Assembly: GCF_002892535.1 (NCBI RefSeq)
Contig: NZ_CP024847.1
Location: 2,356,001 to 2,420,000, forward strand
Direction: 5' to 3'
Origin: Aquella oligotrophica
GTDB lineage: Bacteria > Pseudomonadota > Gammaproteobacteria > Burkholderiales > UBA11063
Length of the DNA: 64,000 bases
The stretch's first letter is position 1; the number at the start of each line of letters is the position of its first letter. The translations under genes and the position numbers were made by a program. Under the pieces are notes generated by a model. It saw nothing but the letters and a program-made list of their open reading frames with translations. It was not told where the DNA came from and searched no databases. Positions 38,415 through 48,495 of this stretch are shown here, in pieces.

Positions 38415-41117
38415 ATGCAAAATAGAAAAAGAATCATGCTCTTGCTAATGGCTAGCAGCATGCTTGGTTGTAGCCAAGGTGGTGGCGCCAATAGCAGCAA
38501 TAGCACCCCACAACCTGCTCCGCTGACAAAAGAGCAAGCAGTAAGCATAGATGCAATGACAACTGTACCAAGTCTTAATGGCTCAAGTACTAAAGGTGTT
38601 CTTTATATTCATAACTATGGAACTACCCTCATTGATAACCTTACCTTTAATGTAAGAAATAGCTCGACAACGAAGCAAACTAAAGCTAACTCAAAAATAA
38701 AACAGGCTAACCAATTAGCCCAAAAATCAGCGAAAAAATCACTCGCAGCAAATGACGTTCAGAACCAACTGTCATTAAATGACACCTCTAAGTGTACGTC
38801 AATTCCGGCTGGTGGTTACTGTACTATCAGCTTTACTACTCCTGTACTTGAGTTTGCAGACAGTGGTACAAGTGTAGTAGAAATGAATTACAAGCAGAAT
38901 GGAACAATGAAAAAAACACATCAATTAGTAAACTATGCTTATGTTGATGCAAGCTCTAAAAACAGCATAAATCTACTAGGTAACACCTCTGTTGCAATGC
39001 CACAAACTAAAGCCCGTCATATTGTAGGCTATCTGTATGCCACAGGTAAACCCGGTACAGTCTTTAATAATGTAGAAATTGCCAAATCAATCAATTATGC
39101 GGGTTTCAAAGTGGTTCGCGGCTTTGTTGCTAAACAACAAGTTACTGTGGGGCAAATTATTCCAGTTGAAATGGAATTGGAGCGTCAAAGCAACAAACCA
39201 TTATCATTTCAAACATATGCTAAATGGGATAATGGAACTGTAATAAATAAATCAGCACTAAGAGCTGACTCTGTAAATACGGGCAATCCAGCTTCAATTA
39301 GTATCGACCCACTAAGTAATCAAGTAAGTTTTATCGTTGGTCAGGCTGCTATAATGCAAGCACCAAGCACTCAAGACAATATTGTCAATATTATCAATAA
39401 TGGTAGTGCGGATGCTGATAGCGGCATTGAAGTTGTTGCTATTAGTGGTGATAGTCACACTAATCTGATTATCGACAATAACTGCTCAAATAGTCATTTA
39501 GCTCAAGGTGCAACTGATAGTTGTCAGGTGAAATTCTCTGTAACTGACTATAACTCAGGCAATGCTTTAGTAGAGTATCGTTATAAAGGTGAAAAAATTG
39601 CTTCACAAACAATCTACTGGGTAAATAATAAGGCAGTTCCCTCAATTAAGGCCACACCAAACACAAGTTCGGTAACCTATGATGCAGCGAGTACACCAGA
39701 AGAGATAGTAACCTACACTATTCAGAATATTGGTAAAGCTCCACTACAATCAGCAAGTTACTCAGCAAGACTTAGTAATGCTAGTATAACTGACTGGGAG
39801 GAAGTAACTAATAATTGTACTACAACTATCAATCCAGGCAGTAGTTGCCAAATTGAAAGAAGATTTAAGCCTAAATCAGCACATGGCATCGGTAATAGTT
39901 TTTATACAATTGCAGGTAGCTATAACGGTAAAAGTTATAACTTTGCATCATTACCAATAAAATACACTATTAATGGTGAACCATTATTGTCTATTAGTGC
40001 CTCTAATAATGTTATGGTATTAGTTGCTGATGGAGTTAGCACTGTAAGTAAAACATTCTCAATTAAAAATGATGGTAATGTAAAAGCAACTAACTTGAGC
40101 GCAAATCTTATTGATACTTCAGCCAATGACCCAAAACCAGTGATAGATGTTAATGGTTGTAGTAGTGACCTAGCCAAGGATGCTAGTTGTGAAATAACCG
40201 TAAAATATGGACCTGCTCCCTTAGACTATAATGCATCTCAAACCGGTACTGCTACACTAGAGCTAAATTACAAAGGTGGAACTAGTGATGCAGAAAGAAA
40301 TGCTCAAAAAACAACAGATTACGAACTAACAGGTCATAATAGCAGTGTTGTTGTTGATGACCCAAGTGGTGAAAACACAAATGGTAGCGGAACACAAGCT
40401 GATCCATTTACAACTAACTCAACTGTTGAAGGAAGCAAAATTACAATTGAGTATCATAATAATACTGCGGTTGATATGAATAATTTCAATGTAAATACAA
40501 ATACTATTCCTTCAGGATATATTATTTCCCCAGAAGAAACAACCTGCGCTACAGGAACTAGTGTTTCTGATTTGAATGCCCATAGCAGTTGTAAATTGGT
40601 ATTAATAATTGATCCAGCAACACTAGCAGACGTACCAGGAGCTACCTCAGAAATGGATATTAGCTTCGAAAAACCGCAAACTAGCTGGAAAATTGATGAC
40701 AAATCATTTACACAACCAGGTAATGGAACAATTTATGTAAATTACTCACAGCCGCAGGCAACTTTTGGTGCTGCACAGGTAGGAACTTCAATAACTCTAG
40801 ATCTATCTATAGCAAACAGTAGTTTATTACCTGCTACAGCAAATCCAAAATTTGTATTAGATCAGTTCTTAACTGCAGCTCCGACTGTGTCAAGCGGCTG
40901 TACTAGTACTCTGGAAGAGGATTATGGTGATGGGATGGGATATTACTCAGTTAGCTGTGATTTAAATCAAGGTAGCCCACAAATAACCTTACCAATGCCT
41001 GATTATCTGTGTGACATCACTATTGATAACTTCCTGTCAGTAGAAAATGCTCCTGCTAAAACAGTAATGCCAGCATACTTTGGTTTCCAGTACACTGCTC
41101 CTCAGTGTAGTATCTAA
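38415..41117 (+). CDS. Large lipoprotein with repeated Ig-like/ASPM-type domains
   Basis: This 900-aa protein has a lipobox (SSMLGC, Cys19) and a short low-complexity linker. About six beta-sandwich repeats of 90-120 residues each contain the signature 'Cys-x-x-x-[Leu/Ile]-x-x-Gly-x-x-Cys-x-[Ile/Val]': for example CTSIPAGGYCTISF, CTTTINPGSSCQIERRFKP and CSSDLAKDASCEITVKYGP. This matches choice-of-anchor/NPxT-like repeats in bacterial surface proteins and resembles the two large lipoproteins at 41.3 and 57.3 kb. It is likely surface-exposed. Functions such as adhesion are guesses. Confidence 0.8.
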   Translation: MQNRKRIMLLLMASSMLGCSQGGGANSSNSTPQPAPLTKEQAVSIDAMTTVPSLNGSSTKGVLYIHNYGTTLIDNLTFNVRNSSTTKQTKANSKIKQANQLAQKSAKKSLAANDVQNQLSLNDTSKCTSIPAGGYCTISFTTPVLEFADSGTSVVEMNYKQNGTMKKTHQLVNYAYVDASSKNSINLLGNTSVAMPQTKARHIVGYLYATGKPGTVFNNVEIAKSINYAGFKVVRGFVAKQQVTVGQIIPVEMELERQSNKPLSFQTYAKWDNGTVINKSALRADSVNTGNPASISIDPLSNQVSFIVGQAAIMQAPSTQDNIVNIINNGSADADSGIEVVAISGDSHTNLIIDNNCSNSHLAQGATDSCQVKFSVTDYNSGNALVEYRYKGEKIASQTIYWVNNKAVPSIKATPNTSSVTYDAASTPEEIVTYTIQNIGKAPLQSASYSARLSNASITDWEEVTNNCTTTINPGSSCQIERRFKPKSAHGIGNSFYTIAGSYNGKSYNFASLPIKYTINGEPLLSISASNNVMVLVADGVSTVSKTFSIKNDGNVKATNLSANLIDTSANDPKPVIDVNGCSSDLAKDASCEITVKYGPAPLDYNASQTGTATLELNYKGGTSDAERNAQKTTDYELTGHNSSVVVDDPSGENTNGSGTQADPFTTNSTVEGSKITIEYHNNTAVDMNNFNVNTNTIPSGYIISPEETTCATGTSVSDLNAHSSCKLVLIIDPATLADVPGATSEMDISFEKPQTSWKIDDKSFTQPGNGTIYVNYSQPQATFGAAQVGTSITLDLSIANSSLLPATANPKFVLDQFLTAAPTVSSGCTSTLEEDYGDGMGYYSVSCDLNQGSPQITLPMPDYLCDITIDNFLSVENAPAKTVMPAYFGFQYTAPQCSI

Positions 41118-41131
41118 AATCTACTTTAGAT

Positions 41132-41161
41132 AAAAATGACTGCATTACGCAGTCATTTTTA
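41132..41161 (+). terminator. Rho-independent terminator
   Basis: AAAAATGACTGC / GCAGTCATTTTT with an ATTA-type loop, ending in a T run, 15 bp after the stop at 41117. It separates two similar lipoprotein genes that each have their own promoter. Confidence 0.9.
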
Positions 41162-41165
41162 TTAC

Positions 41166-41229
41166 CTAAATATAGAACGATGACTTCTATAAATAGCTAT
41201 ATTCAGACTTGACATTAGATTGTTATAAT
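41166..41229 (+). promoter_or_regulatory. Two-half-site promoter P3
   Basis: Half-sites CTAAATATAG (41166-41175) and CTATAAATAG (41187-41196), then CTATATT. A perfect TATAAT at 41224-41229 starts 27 bp after the second half-site. A TTGACA lies only 9 bp before the -10 and cannot be a -35. Confidence 0.75.
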
Positions 41230-41268
41230 TCCTGAATCTATCAACTTAATGAAGTTTAGGGTGTTTAA

Positions 41269-44200
41269 ATGAAATTTTTTATAAGTCAACTTAATAAAAA
41301 GTTATTACAAAGCTTATTTATCGGAACTATATTCCTAGGAATAACCGCCTGTACAGGTAATAAGCAGCCTAATGACAATAACCAATTTCTAGATAGACAA
41401 ATTTTGATTGATACTGTCGGAACAATTCCAGTTATAAATGGAAAATCTACCAATAGTGGAGTTTACATTCATAACTTGAGTAGCATAACAATAAATAATA
41501 TCAATTACCATGTGATTAATGGCACCACAGATTACAAACTTGAGCTCGATAACAAGGAAACCTGTAGTGAAATTGCCCCTGGCGGAAGTTGTTTATTAAA
41601 GTTCACTACTCCAGAGCTAAACCCTAGCGATGCAGGAAGTGCATTACTTGTCGCAGAATACAATGGTAAACAAACTAAACAACTACTTAACTACCAATAC
41701 ATTGATCGGCATAACTATCAGAGAGTAAGCTTTAGCAATCCATTGATTCAACTTGATCGTAGCCATCCATACGCAACTGTTTATGCTTTTAATCCGCTAA
41801 TAAATCAAGGCTATTCAGGGAAACTTGAAATGGATAATACTAGTAGTCAAATTGTAAATGGTATAAAGGATAATAAATTAATTTTGGCAGCAAATCAGGT
41901 TCTCCCAATTGAGATTAAACTAGCAGATATGATAATGGACAAACGAACAAGTATGTATCTTGCAGAAGATACAGAACAACCAGTAATGCAGATTATGGTT
42001 AGCCCTGAAAATAAAGCTAATCTCCTTGTTAGTAATAGTGGAGTTTTAGACCTAACAAAAACAACTATCGGTAAGTTTACCCTATACAATAATGGTGTTT
42101 CAACTGCTACTAACATCAATCTAATTGCAGACAATGCAAATAAAATCATGATAAGCCCAGACAGTGAAAATGGCTGCATTCAAGGGGGTGATCTTGAAGC
42201 TGGAGCCAGTTGTAATTATCAGCTAACTGTACTAGATAAAAATGGCTCTGACGTAAGGGTACTATACCTCAGTTACAATAATGGAATAAATGAAATACGT
42301 GAAGCTCATAGTCTGGCATATATCGGAGATACTAAACAACCATCACTACGGATAGCACCTGAAATATCAAAACTGAATATCGATGGTGGCAATGTTGCTC
42401 AAGTTAAATTTATTCTCAACAATATCGGTGACTTATCACTTGAGGGGATACAGAATATACTGAGGAGTACACAGCTACAATCTACAGTGGGAATAAATAC
42501 TGTAACAAGCAACTGCAAGGACACTCTTGCCGCAGGTAGTAGCTGCCAAATAACAGCTCAGATAGATGCAGTAAGTAACTGGAATGAGAGCGGAATTATT
42601 TACTTATCTACCGAAGGTTATAATTCTATAAAAACAACTAAACACTATAACTTTGTGAGCTTACCATTAAAGGTGGAAGTTACCGATAAAACCCAGTTAG
42701 CACTCACAGATTTTCGTCCATTAAATGAGGCTAACAACATTCGAATCAATACTGAGCTTGAATTATTTTTTAATAAACCAGTTAAGCTTGACAGCATGAT
42801 TAGCCCAAATATCGAGCTTGAAACAAATGCTGGGGAAAAGGTTACACTTGAATCAGGTGTAGCGATCACTGATCAGCATATATCACTTAAACCAGACACC
42901 ACCCTTAAAGAAAACACTCAGTACAAAATAGTAATAAATCAAACAGCTATTATGGATCAGAATGGTAAACCACTTGGAAATGATAGCCACTACATAGTGG
43001 GAAGCTTTACAACTGGAGATTTTACTGCTCCGACTATCATTAATTTTGCTCCGACAAACGGGCAAAGCAACGTATCAACTACTAACCCGGATATTTTTGT
43101 GCGATTTAGTGAAGCCATGGATACAAGTACCATCAATACAAACTCGATTTATCTGGAGAGCGATATTGGTAAAGTTAAGTTTACAGGAATAAGCACACGG
43201 ATTGAAAGTGGCGAAAGCATGGTACGCGTCATTTTGAGCAATGGTAATGAGCTTGCAAAAAAAGTCCAGTACAATCTGATTATTGATGAAACACAAATTA
43301 AGGATAAAGCAGGAAATCCAGTTGGAAATAATAGCAAAACAATTTTATCAAGTTTTGCTACCAATAACGGAAATGCCCCTAAAGTAGAACAAACGCAAGG
43401 AACTGTTAGATCTAGCTTTGCAAAAGTAATCAACGGGATACTTTATGATAATACTGATGACACTGGGGGTTCAGCAACTGAAATAAGGCTTAGTCTTGGT
43501 TTTAGAAATCAAGATATGACTCGGATTATTGATAAAATTGAACTTAATAATACAACGAAAAGCAAATTAACTCAGCTAGACATGATATTAGTATCTGATA
43601 CCTGCCAGCAAAAGCTGGCATATAATCAATACTGTAGCATAAGCTACAGATTGCCCGGTAATGTAAGAAGAAATCCAGCTAATTTTGATTTTAATTTTAC
43701 ATGGGGATACAACATTTATACCGATAATTCACAAAACATTTACAGTATTGAACTACCAAAATCTCCATGGCAAAATATTGCTATAGTTAATCCAACTTTT
43801 ACGATTGAGAGTTTTGTCCAGATTAAGGATGCATCTAAAACTATATTATTAAACTTCACAAACTTGTATAACCCTAATCTTGGTGGTAACGATATTAACA
43901 TTGGTAGACCAAAAAGCGGTCAAACTTGTGCAACATATGATTCAAAAAATGCAAGTCAGCAATGCAGCTCAAACATGGTAGCAGATTCATATACAGGTAA
44001 AAAAACATTAACAGTTACTGCTTGGAGTATTGTTACAGTTAGCCAAGATTATGAGGTGGCGCGATTAATCTACGTCACTCAAAATAAATACACAGGAAAC
44101 CTTGGTGGGGTTAGTGGAGCAAATCAAAAGTGTCAAGCTGAAGCACCAACTGGCACCACCGCTAAAGCGTTGCTTGAACTATCACGACCAACAATAAAAG

Positions 44201-44481
44201 GCGCGAGATATTTTAATGTCTATGATGATTTTGTCGGTACCGCTCTTGATAATAATACTTTTAGAAGCGATGGTTCATTAGAGTCAGCTATTGACATCAA
44301 CAAAGATGCTACAACATGGTATGGTTCAGCAGCAAATCCAGATAGAGATTGTTCGAACTGGACTATGACTGGGGTTGCTTGGGCTTCAACTGGAAGTTCA
44401 AAATACAGCACCGCACAATGGAATAGTTTTGGATCAGCACAATGTGGGGCAACATTATCTTTATTTTGTGTAACACAATAA
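41269..44481 (+). CDS. Large lipoprotein: Ig-like repeats, two Big_5 domains and a C-terminal DUF1554 domain
   Basis: This 1070-aa protein has a lipobox (LGITAC, Cys28). Repeats like those of the 38415 protein (CSEIAPGGSCLLKFTTP, CKDTLAAGSSCQITAQID) come first. Two Big_5 domains follow with typical openings (FRPLNEANNIRINTELELFF; FAPTNGQSNVSTTNPDIFVR). The last about 140 residues form a DUF1554-like domain: IYVTQNKYTGNLGGVSGANQ, KCQAEAP, WYGSAANPDRDCSNW, GATLSLFCV. DUF1554 folds resemble C-type lectins and occur in surface proteins of Leptospira and others. It is probably an adhesin with the lectin-like head at the tip. Promoter P3. Confidence 0.85.
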   Translation: MKFFISQLNKKLLQSLFIGTIFLGITACTGNKQPNDNNQFLDRQILIDTVGTIPVINGKSTNSGVYIHNLSSITINNINYHVINGTTDYKLELDNKETCSEIAPGGSCLLKFTTPELNPSDAGSALLVAEYNGKQTKQLLNYQYIDRHNYQRVSFSNPLIQLDRSHPYATVYAFNPLINQGYSGKLEMDNTSSQIVNGIKDNKLILAANQVLPIEIKLADMIMDKRTSMYLAEDTEQPVMQIMVSPENKANLLVSNSGVLDLTKTTIGKFTLYNNGVSTATNINLIADNANKIMISPDSENGCIQGGDLEAGASCNYQLTVLDKNGSDVRVLYLSYNNGINEIREAHSLAYIGDTKQPSLRIAPEISKLNIDGGNVAQVKFILNNIGDLSLEGIQNILRSTQLQSTVGINTVTSNCKDTLAAGSSCQITAQIDAVSNWNESGIIYLSTEGYNSIKTTKHYNFVSLPLKVEVTDKTQLALTDFRPLNEANNIRINTELELFFNKPVKLDSMISPNIELETNAGEKVTLESGVAITDQHISLKPDTTLKENTQYKIVINQTAIMDQNGKPLGNDSHYIVGSFTTGDFTAPTIINFAPTNGQSNVSTTNPDIFVRFSEAMDTSTINTNSIYLESDIGKVKFTGISTRIESGESMVRVILSNGNELAKKVQYNLIIDETQIKDKAGNPVGNNSKTILSSFATNNGNAPKVEQTQGTVRSSFAKVINGILYDNTDDTGGSATEIRLSLGFRNQDMTRIIDKIELNNTTKSKLTQLDMILVSDTCQQKLAYNQYCSISYRLPGNVRRNPANFDFNFTWGYNIYTDNSQNIYSIELPKSPWQNIAIVNPTFTIESFVQIKDASKTILLNFTNLYNPNLGGNDINIGRPKSGQTCATYDSKNASQQCSSNMVADSYTGKKTLTVTAWSIVTVSQDYEVARLIYVTQNKYTGNLGGVSGANQKCQAEAPTGTTAKALLELSRPTIKGARYFNVYDDFVGTALDNNTFRSDGSLESAIDINKDATTWYGSAANPDRDCSNWTMTGVAWASTGSSKYSTAQWNSFGSAQCGATLSLFCVTQ

Positions 44482-44521
44482 TTCAAAGACCTATTCAATA
44501 AACATAATTAAAGGGGTAATT

Positions 44522-44752
44522 ATGAAATATTTGAGAGTATTTGAATGGAGGTCAGTATCTGCTGTTGATTATATAGCCACGACTAATAACTGTAATTTTG
44601 AATATACAATCAGAGTGGTTGGCTATAGGTTTCAACTTAGGATAAGAGCCACAGATCATACAAATGAAATATGTAGAGAATTTAACCGCTTACATGATGC
44701 GATGCAATTTGCATATGAGCATTACTGGGAGCAAATCAATTTTAATAGCTAA
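44522..44752 (+). CDS. Small hypothetical protein, 76 aa
   Basis: No signal peptide. The sequence MKYLRVFEWRSVSAVDYIAT, then NFEYTIRVVGYRFQLRI and HDAMQFAYEHYWEQI suggests a small beta-beta-beta-alpha fold. A strong ribosome-binding site (AAAGGGG) precedes the ATG, and it lies 40 bp after the 41269 gene with no terminator between. It is probably co-transcribed with the lipoprotein and the barrel gene. Function unknown. Confidence 0.6.
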   Translation: MKYLRVFEWRSVSAVDYIATTNNCNFEYTIRVVGYRFQLRIRATDHTNEICREFNRLHDAMQFAYEHYWEQINFNS

Positions 44753-44773
44753 TAAAGCTATCTTTGAGGAATT

Positions 44774-45307
44774 ATGAAGAAGAGTTATATTATCAGTATG
44801 ATAGCCGCCAGCTTGTGGTCAATAATACCCGCAGCTAACGCCAGTGCTTATTTGAATGTCAATGCGGGGGTCGGCACCCAGCAATTTTTGGATCAAAACG
44901 CCACATTTGCCACCACCCTAAATGCTGGCTACGAGTTTAACCCATACTTTGCTCTGGATGGTGGTTATGCGATGCTTGTAGGTACTCAATACAATGGCAA
45001 TCAGGGCAATAATGTTTTTATGAATGTGGCAGCCAAGGGGATTTTGCGTCCAGCCCGAGATCTGAATCTTTATGGTCGAATTGGTGGAGGGCTTGGTAGT
45101 ATGAATTGGACAAACAGTACAAATAACAATAATAGTTGCAACAATGAGATTAGTGCAGTTGGTCTAATCGGGGTTGGATTAGGTTATAGCATCACTCAAA
45201 ACCTTGAACTACACTTGGAAGATAATGCTTATATACCACTTGGAATAGGTTCGCAATCCTCTGGAGTTGTTAATTTATTACTGGGTGGGATTCAAATAAA
45301 TTTTTAG
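44774..45307 (+). CDS. Outer-membrane beta-barrel protein (OmpA/OprF-like barrel)
   Basis: This 177-aa protein has a signal peptide cut after NASA. About eight amphipathic strands follow with aromatic girdles: YLNVNAGVGTQQF, FATTLNAGYEFNPYFALDGG, NLYGRIGGGLGSMNW, LGYSITQNLELHLEDNAYIP. It ends with an aromatic residue (GGIQINF), as outer-membrane barrels do for BAM recognition. It has no peptidoglycan-binding domain. Function unknown. A GACCG/CGGTC hairpin directly follows the stop. Confidence 0.85.
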   Translation: MKKSYIISMIAASLWSIIPAANASAYLNVNAGVGTQQFLDQNATFATTLNAGYEFNPYFALDGGYAMLVGTQYNGNQGNNVFMNVAAKGILRPARDLNLYGRIGGGLGSMNWTNSTNNNNSCNNEISAVGLIGVGLGYSITQNLELHLEDNAYIPLGIGSQSSGVVNLLLGGIQINF

Positions 45308-45346
45308 CGACCGTAAGTCGGTCTATTAAAAAGGTGAAACTATAAA

Positions 45347-45865
45347 ATGCGTAATTATTTTAACATCTTCTTTACATCAATAATTTTTTGTGGGGCAGTA
45401 TCTGCTACCAGTTATACACTGATAAAACCAATGGCTGATTGCGAAATTGATAAAAGTTGTAGTCTAAATAAACATTTATATGCTAAGTTGGATAACTATT
45501 TCATTGTTCCTGAAAAGCAAATTATAGGGAATACTGAGCAGGCACTAGTAATTAATATTGGTGAAAATGCCAGCTCATTGACTCCTTATGCAGTAATGTT
45601 AGATAGAGATATATCCAAAGATGTCAAACTAAAAGATATCAAATGTAATTCTCACGATGCAATGTGCTACATCCTCTACTCATCCAATAAAAATAGTGCC
45701 GTTATTGCAATTAATATAACTAGTTTACGCAATAGCTCAGGGAGCGATTATCAGGCATCAGTTCTTCCATTTAAGCAATCGTATATAAGTATTGAGCTAT
45801 TAGCAGATCACTCGTATGAGTATTCACCTTCACCAGCAAAAATACTGCCATTTAAGTTGCATTAG
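45347..45865 (+). CDS. Secreted hypothetical protein, 172 aa
   Basis: A signal peptide (FTSIIFCGAVSA) is followed by a beta-rich mature part with four Cys: MADCEIDKSC near the N-terminus and IKCNSHDAMC later, so two disulfides are likely. The C-terminus reads SPAKILPFKLH. The composition resembles that of the small secreted protein at 54568. No named family. Probably periplasmic or outer-membrane-associated. Confidence 0.6.
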   Translation: MRNYFNIFFTSIIFCGAVSATSYTLIKPMADCEIDKSCSLNKHLYAKLDNYFIVPEKQIIGNTEQALVINIGENASSLTPYAVMLDRDISKDVKLKDIKCNSHDAMCYILYSSNKNSAVIAINITSLRNSSGSDYQASVLPFKQSYISIELLADHSYEYSPSPAKILPFKLH

Positions 45866-45916
45866 TAGATTATTTACAAGAACATAAAATTTATATCAAT
45901 CTTTTAGGCAAAATTC

Positions 45917-46699
45917 ATGGAGTATTTTATATTAGTCTTTTTTGGAGTCCTCACCGGAATGACTGCTAGTTTGTTTGGTTTTGGTGGAGGGTTTGTAATC
46001 GTACCACTAATCTACCATATGGTTGGGAATAATCCACATGCTATGCAGATTGCAGTTGCCACATCAACTAGCATCATGATAATTAATTCAATAAATGCGA
46101 TTTACCGTCATAATCGAGCAGGAAATATATTATGGTCGTGGGTAACACCGATAGCGTATTTTATTGGCATAGGAAGTATTTTTGGGGCAGCATTGGCAAG
46201 TCATCTGGGTGATAAAGTGGTTAAATATACTTTCGTGGCATATATAAGCTATGTGATTTATGACTGTCTAACAAAAAAGGAATTTATCCAGCAAAAAGCA
46301 AGCAGCAAAACTCTTTCTACTCAACAAAAAATCTGGAATGGATTGGGTATAGGCATTATTGCCAGTGCACTTGGAGTTGGAGGCAGTGTACTTACCGTTC
46401 CTTTAATGCGTAAATTGGGGCTAAGTATGAAGCATGCTGTTGCTTTAGCCAACCCATTAAGCTTACCAGTGGCAATAATTGCTACTATTATATATATTAT
46501 CCTTGGTGAGAAGACAAATATTAACCCTGACCACATGTATCTTGGTTTTATTTATCTGCCAGGGGTAATCATTCTTTCGATTTGTGGCTTTATTGGAGTA
46601 CCTATTGGTACGCATCTTGCAGGAAAGATAAGCGATCAATTACATGCAAAAATATATATTGGCTTACTATTTATAGCCATATTGAGCATTTTGGTTTAG
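45917..46699 (+). CDS. TauE/SafE-family transporter
   Basis: This 260-aa protein has eight membrane helices in two repeated halves, each opened by a Gly-rich loop: SLFGFGGGFVIVPLIYHM and ALGVGGSVLTVPLMRKLG, the family signature. The family is linked to export of sulfite, sulfoacetate and related sulfur anions. The start is ATG at 45917 after a weak ribosome-binding site. The gene lies 51 bp after the secreted-protein gene and ends the plus-strand run. Confidence 0.9.
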   Translation: MEYFILVFFGVLTGMTASLFGFGGGFVIVPLIYHMVGNNPHAMQIAVATSTSIMIINSINAIYRHNRAGNILWSWVTPIAYFIGIGSIFGAALASHLGDKVVKYTFVAYISYVIYDCLTKKEFIQQKASSKTLSTQQKIWNGLGIGIIASALGVGGSVLTVPLMRKLGLSMKHAVALANPLSLPVAIIATIIYIILGEKTNINPDHMYLGFIYLPGVIILSICGFIGVPIGTHLAGKISDQLHAKIYIGLLFIAILSILV

Positions 46700-46783
46700 C
46701 ATATTTTATGGCTAACAAGATGTAAATATCTCTGTTAGCAAAGTTCATGGGTAATTGCGATGCATTTACCATGATTGACAATC

Positions 46784-46832
46784 CTGTATCTGGCTTACTT
46801 CCTCACTATTCCCTTGGTAAGTCCAGATACAG
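46784..46832. other. Long stem-loop in a 303-bp convergent gap
   Basis: CTGTATCTGG-CTTAC pairs with GTAAG-(T)-CCAGATACAG (15 bp with one bulge) around an 18-base C/T-rich loop. It is far stronger than chance in AT-rich DNA but lacks a T run, so it is not a classical terminator. It could stop transcription from either side with Rho or be part of a small RNA. The rest of 46700-47002 shows nothing I can assign. Confidence 0.45.
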
Positions 46833-47002
46833 AGAGCTGTCATTATATCATCAAAGTTAAAGATCATACCAAATTATAGATAACTATTACCACCCTAAAC
46901 ACATCGATTATAATATTGGAGATTAGTTCAAATAATGAAAATTTAACCTCTAAAAGCTTTTATTTACCGGAAACTTCAACTTTTCATTATTAAATTAATT
47001 TC

Positions 47003-48487
47003 TCATTGTTTTATCGGAGATAAGTAATGAATCATTGCATTATGAGTTTTATCTAATAAAAAAACGTTTAGATAACTTCCTTTATTACATTTGGGATATA
47101 GCCATAAACGTAAATCATCAATTTGACCATTAGTACTACTTCTAATAACTTGATCACTACAAACAACATCTGCTCTATAGAAGCTAAGATTAGAAGCATT
47201 TGGAATCATAGACTCTACTAATTGTATACGGAAACCCTCACTATCTTCCTGCAAATGATAATAGCGATCATCTGCGACCTGAATTTGCTTGCCTTGACTA
47301 TCAATTAGCTTGATCCATTGATTATCATGACGGATTTTTTTCTTCGAGAACCATCCACCTTCCTCGGTATAACTTGGCGACTCATTACTCATATAGCGAT
47401 TAAATGGTGTAGTCGCTTTAGTACAGCCACCTGTTATGCTACATTGATTAAACACAAAATTAACTACACCATACTTTGTCGGATCAATATTAAATGAAAT
47501 ATCACCAAATGGCACATTATTGATAGTTGGAGAATTTATCTTAAATGACCAACCACTGCTAGTTTTAGTTTCTAGTACCATTAAGTCTGAATTTTTATAG
47601 TCACACTCTCCAGAAATGCATCGTGCCATCTGATTATTACTTTGTAATTCCAGAGTACCCTGGACTGTTAATGGGACAGAAGAAATATTGCGAGTAAACT
47701 GAGTATAATAATCAGGCTTGATATTTCCATTCATTTGGTTGAAAGCAGAATAAGACCAGAAGGCTCCGCCTATCACCGCAAAAATCCCGGCCGCTATTCC
47801 AATAGGTCCGGAAGCAACAAAAATAGCCAACGCACCGCCAATAAAGGTCAAACTCGCCCCTATTGTATTGGTTAAGTCAACCTCATTTGCTGCACTTGCT
47901 GGCGCATATTCTGGATCATATTTAGAATCTATTTTATAATCAAAAGTTGCACTATAATGTGGGCAGCTAAGCGTAATCTTATATTTTTGTCGAATTCCAT
48001 TAATTGCATTTTCATAATAGCCTTTTTCTATTGGTATTACCTTAAAATAAGTGTCGATAAATGGATATCTTGTAGCTGTATTTAACAGTAACATCCCATA
48101 TTTATCCATCGAGACCACGTCAATATTTTTATTGGCCTTAATCAGTGTATCAACATATTTCATATATTCATCAAAAGTTTTACCAGAGAACCTTCCACTA
48201 TCCTCATGATTACAGGCAGCATAATCTTGACAGATTCGTTGACGGGCAGGAATAGATATGGTTTGCGGCATATGCAAATCATACTTAAAAAACATTACAT
48301 TGGAGCTATTTGAACCACTGGCTTCGATTTTTACATCACAATCAGTATTATTATAAAAATTGAAATCAAGCGAGTTACCACGCATGGTAATCGGTACTGA
48401 GCGACGGCTATCACTAGGGGCATCGCCTAAAGCTGCAAATGAATTATAACTGGCTGCTACCAGAACTAAAAATAATGTTTTTTTCAT
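47003..48487 (-). CDS. Secreted hypothetical protein with internal hydrophobic hairpin
   Basis: This 494-aa product has a signal peptide (FLVLVAASYNSFA). A beta-rich N-terminal part carries SLDFNFYNNTDCDVKIEASG. A strongly hydrophobic, Gly/Ala-rich segment at about residues 208-248 (ASLTFIGGALAIFVASGPIG, then IAAGIFAVIGGAFWS) could form a helical hairpin. About ten Cys are spread over the rest. The layout, a soluble exported protein with a buried hydrophobic hairpin, is reminiscent of pore-forming proteins, but no family is recognised. It is 9 bp downstream of the 48496 lipoprotein and probably in the same operon. Confidence 0.6.
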   Translation of the reverse strand: MKKTLFLVLVAASYNSFAALGDAPSDSRRSVPITMRGNSLDFNFYNNTDCDVKIEASGSNSSNVMFFKYDLHMPQTISIPARQRICQDYAACNHEDSGRFSGKTFDEYMKYVDTLIKANKNIDVVSMDKYGMLLLNTATRYPFIDTYFKVIPIEKGYYENAINGIRQKYKITLSCPHYSATFDYKIDSKYDPEYAPASAANEVDLTNTIGASLTFIGGALAIFVASGPIGIAAGIFAVIGGAFWSYSAFNQMNGNIKPDYYTQFTRNISSVPLTVQGTLELQSNNQMARCISGECDYKNSDLMVLETKTSSGWSFKINSPTINNVPFGDISFNIDPTKYGVVNFVFNQCSITGGCTKATTPFNRYMSNESPSYTEEGGWFSKKKIRHDNQWIKLIDSQGKQIQVADDRYYHLQEDSEGFRIQLVESMIPNASNLSFYRADVVCSDQVIRSSTNGQIDDLRLWLYPKCNKGSYLNVFLLDKTHNAMIHYLSPIKQ

Positions 48488-48495
48488 GCTATTTC

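Noticed and set aside
41214-41229. TTGACA close to TATAAT, and a similar TTGACA/TATAAA pair near 35012
   Set aside because: Spacing is only 9-10 bp, too short for a sigma-70 -35/-10 pair; the 27-bp half-site rule explains the -10 better.
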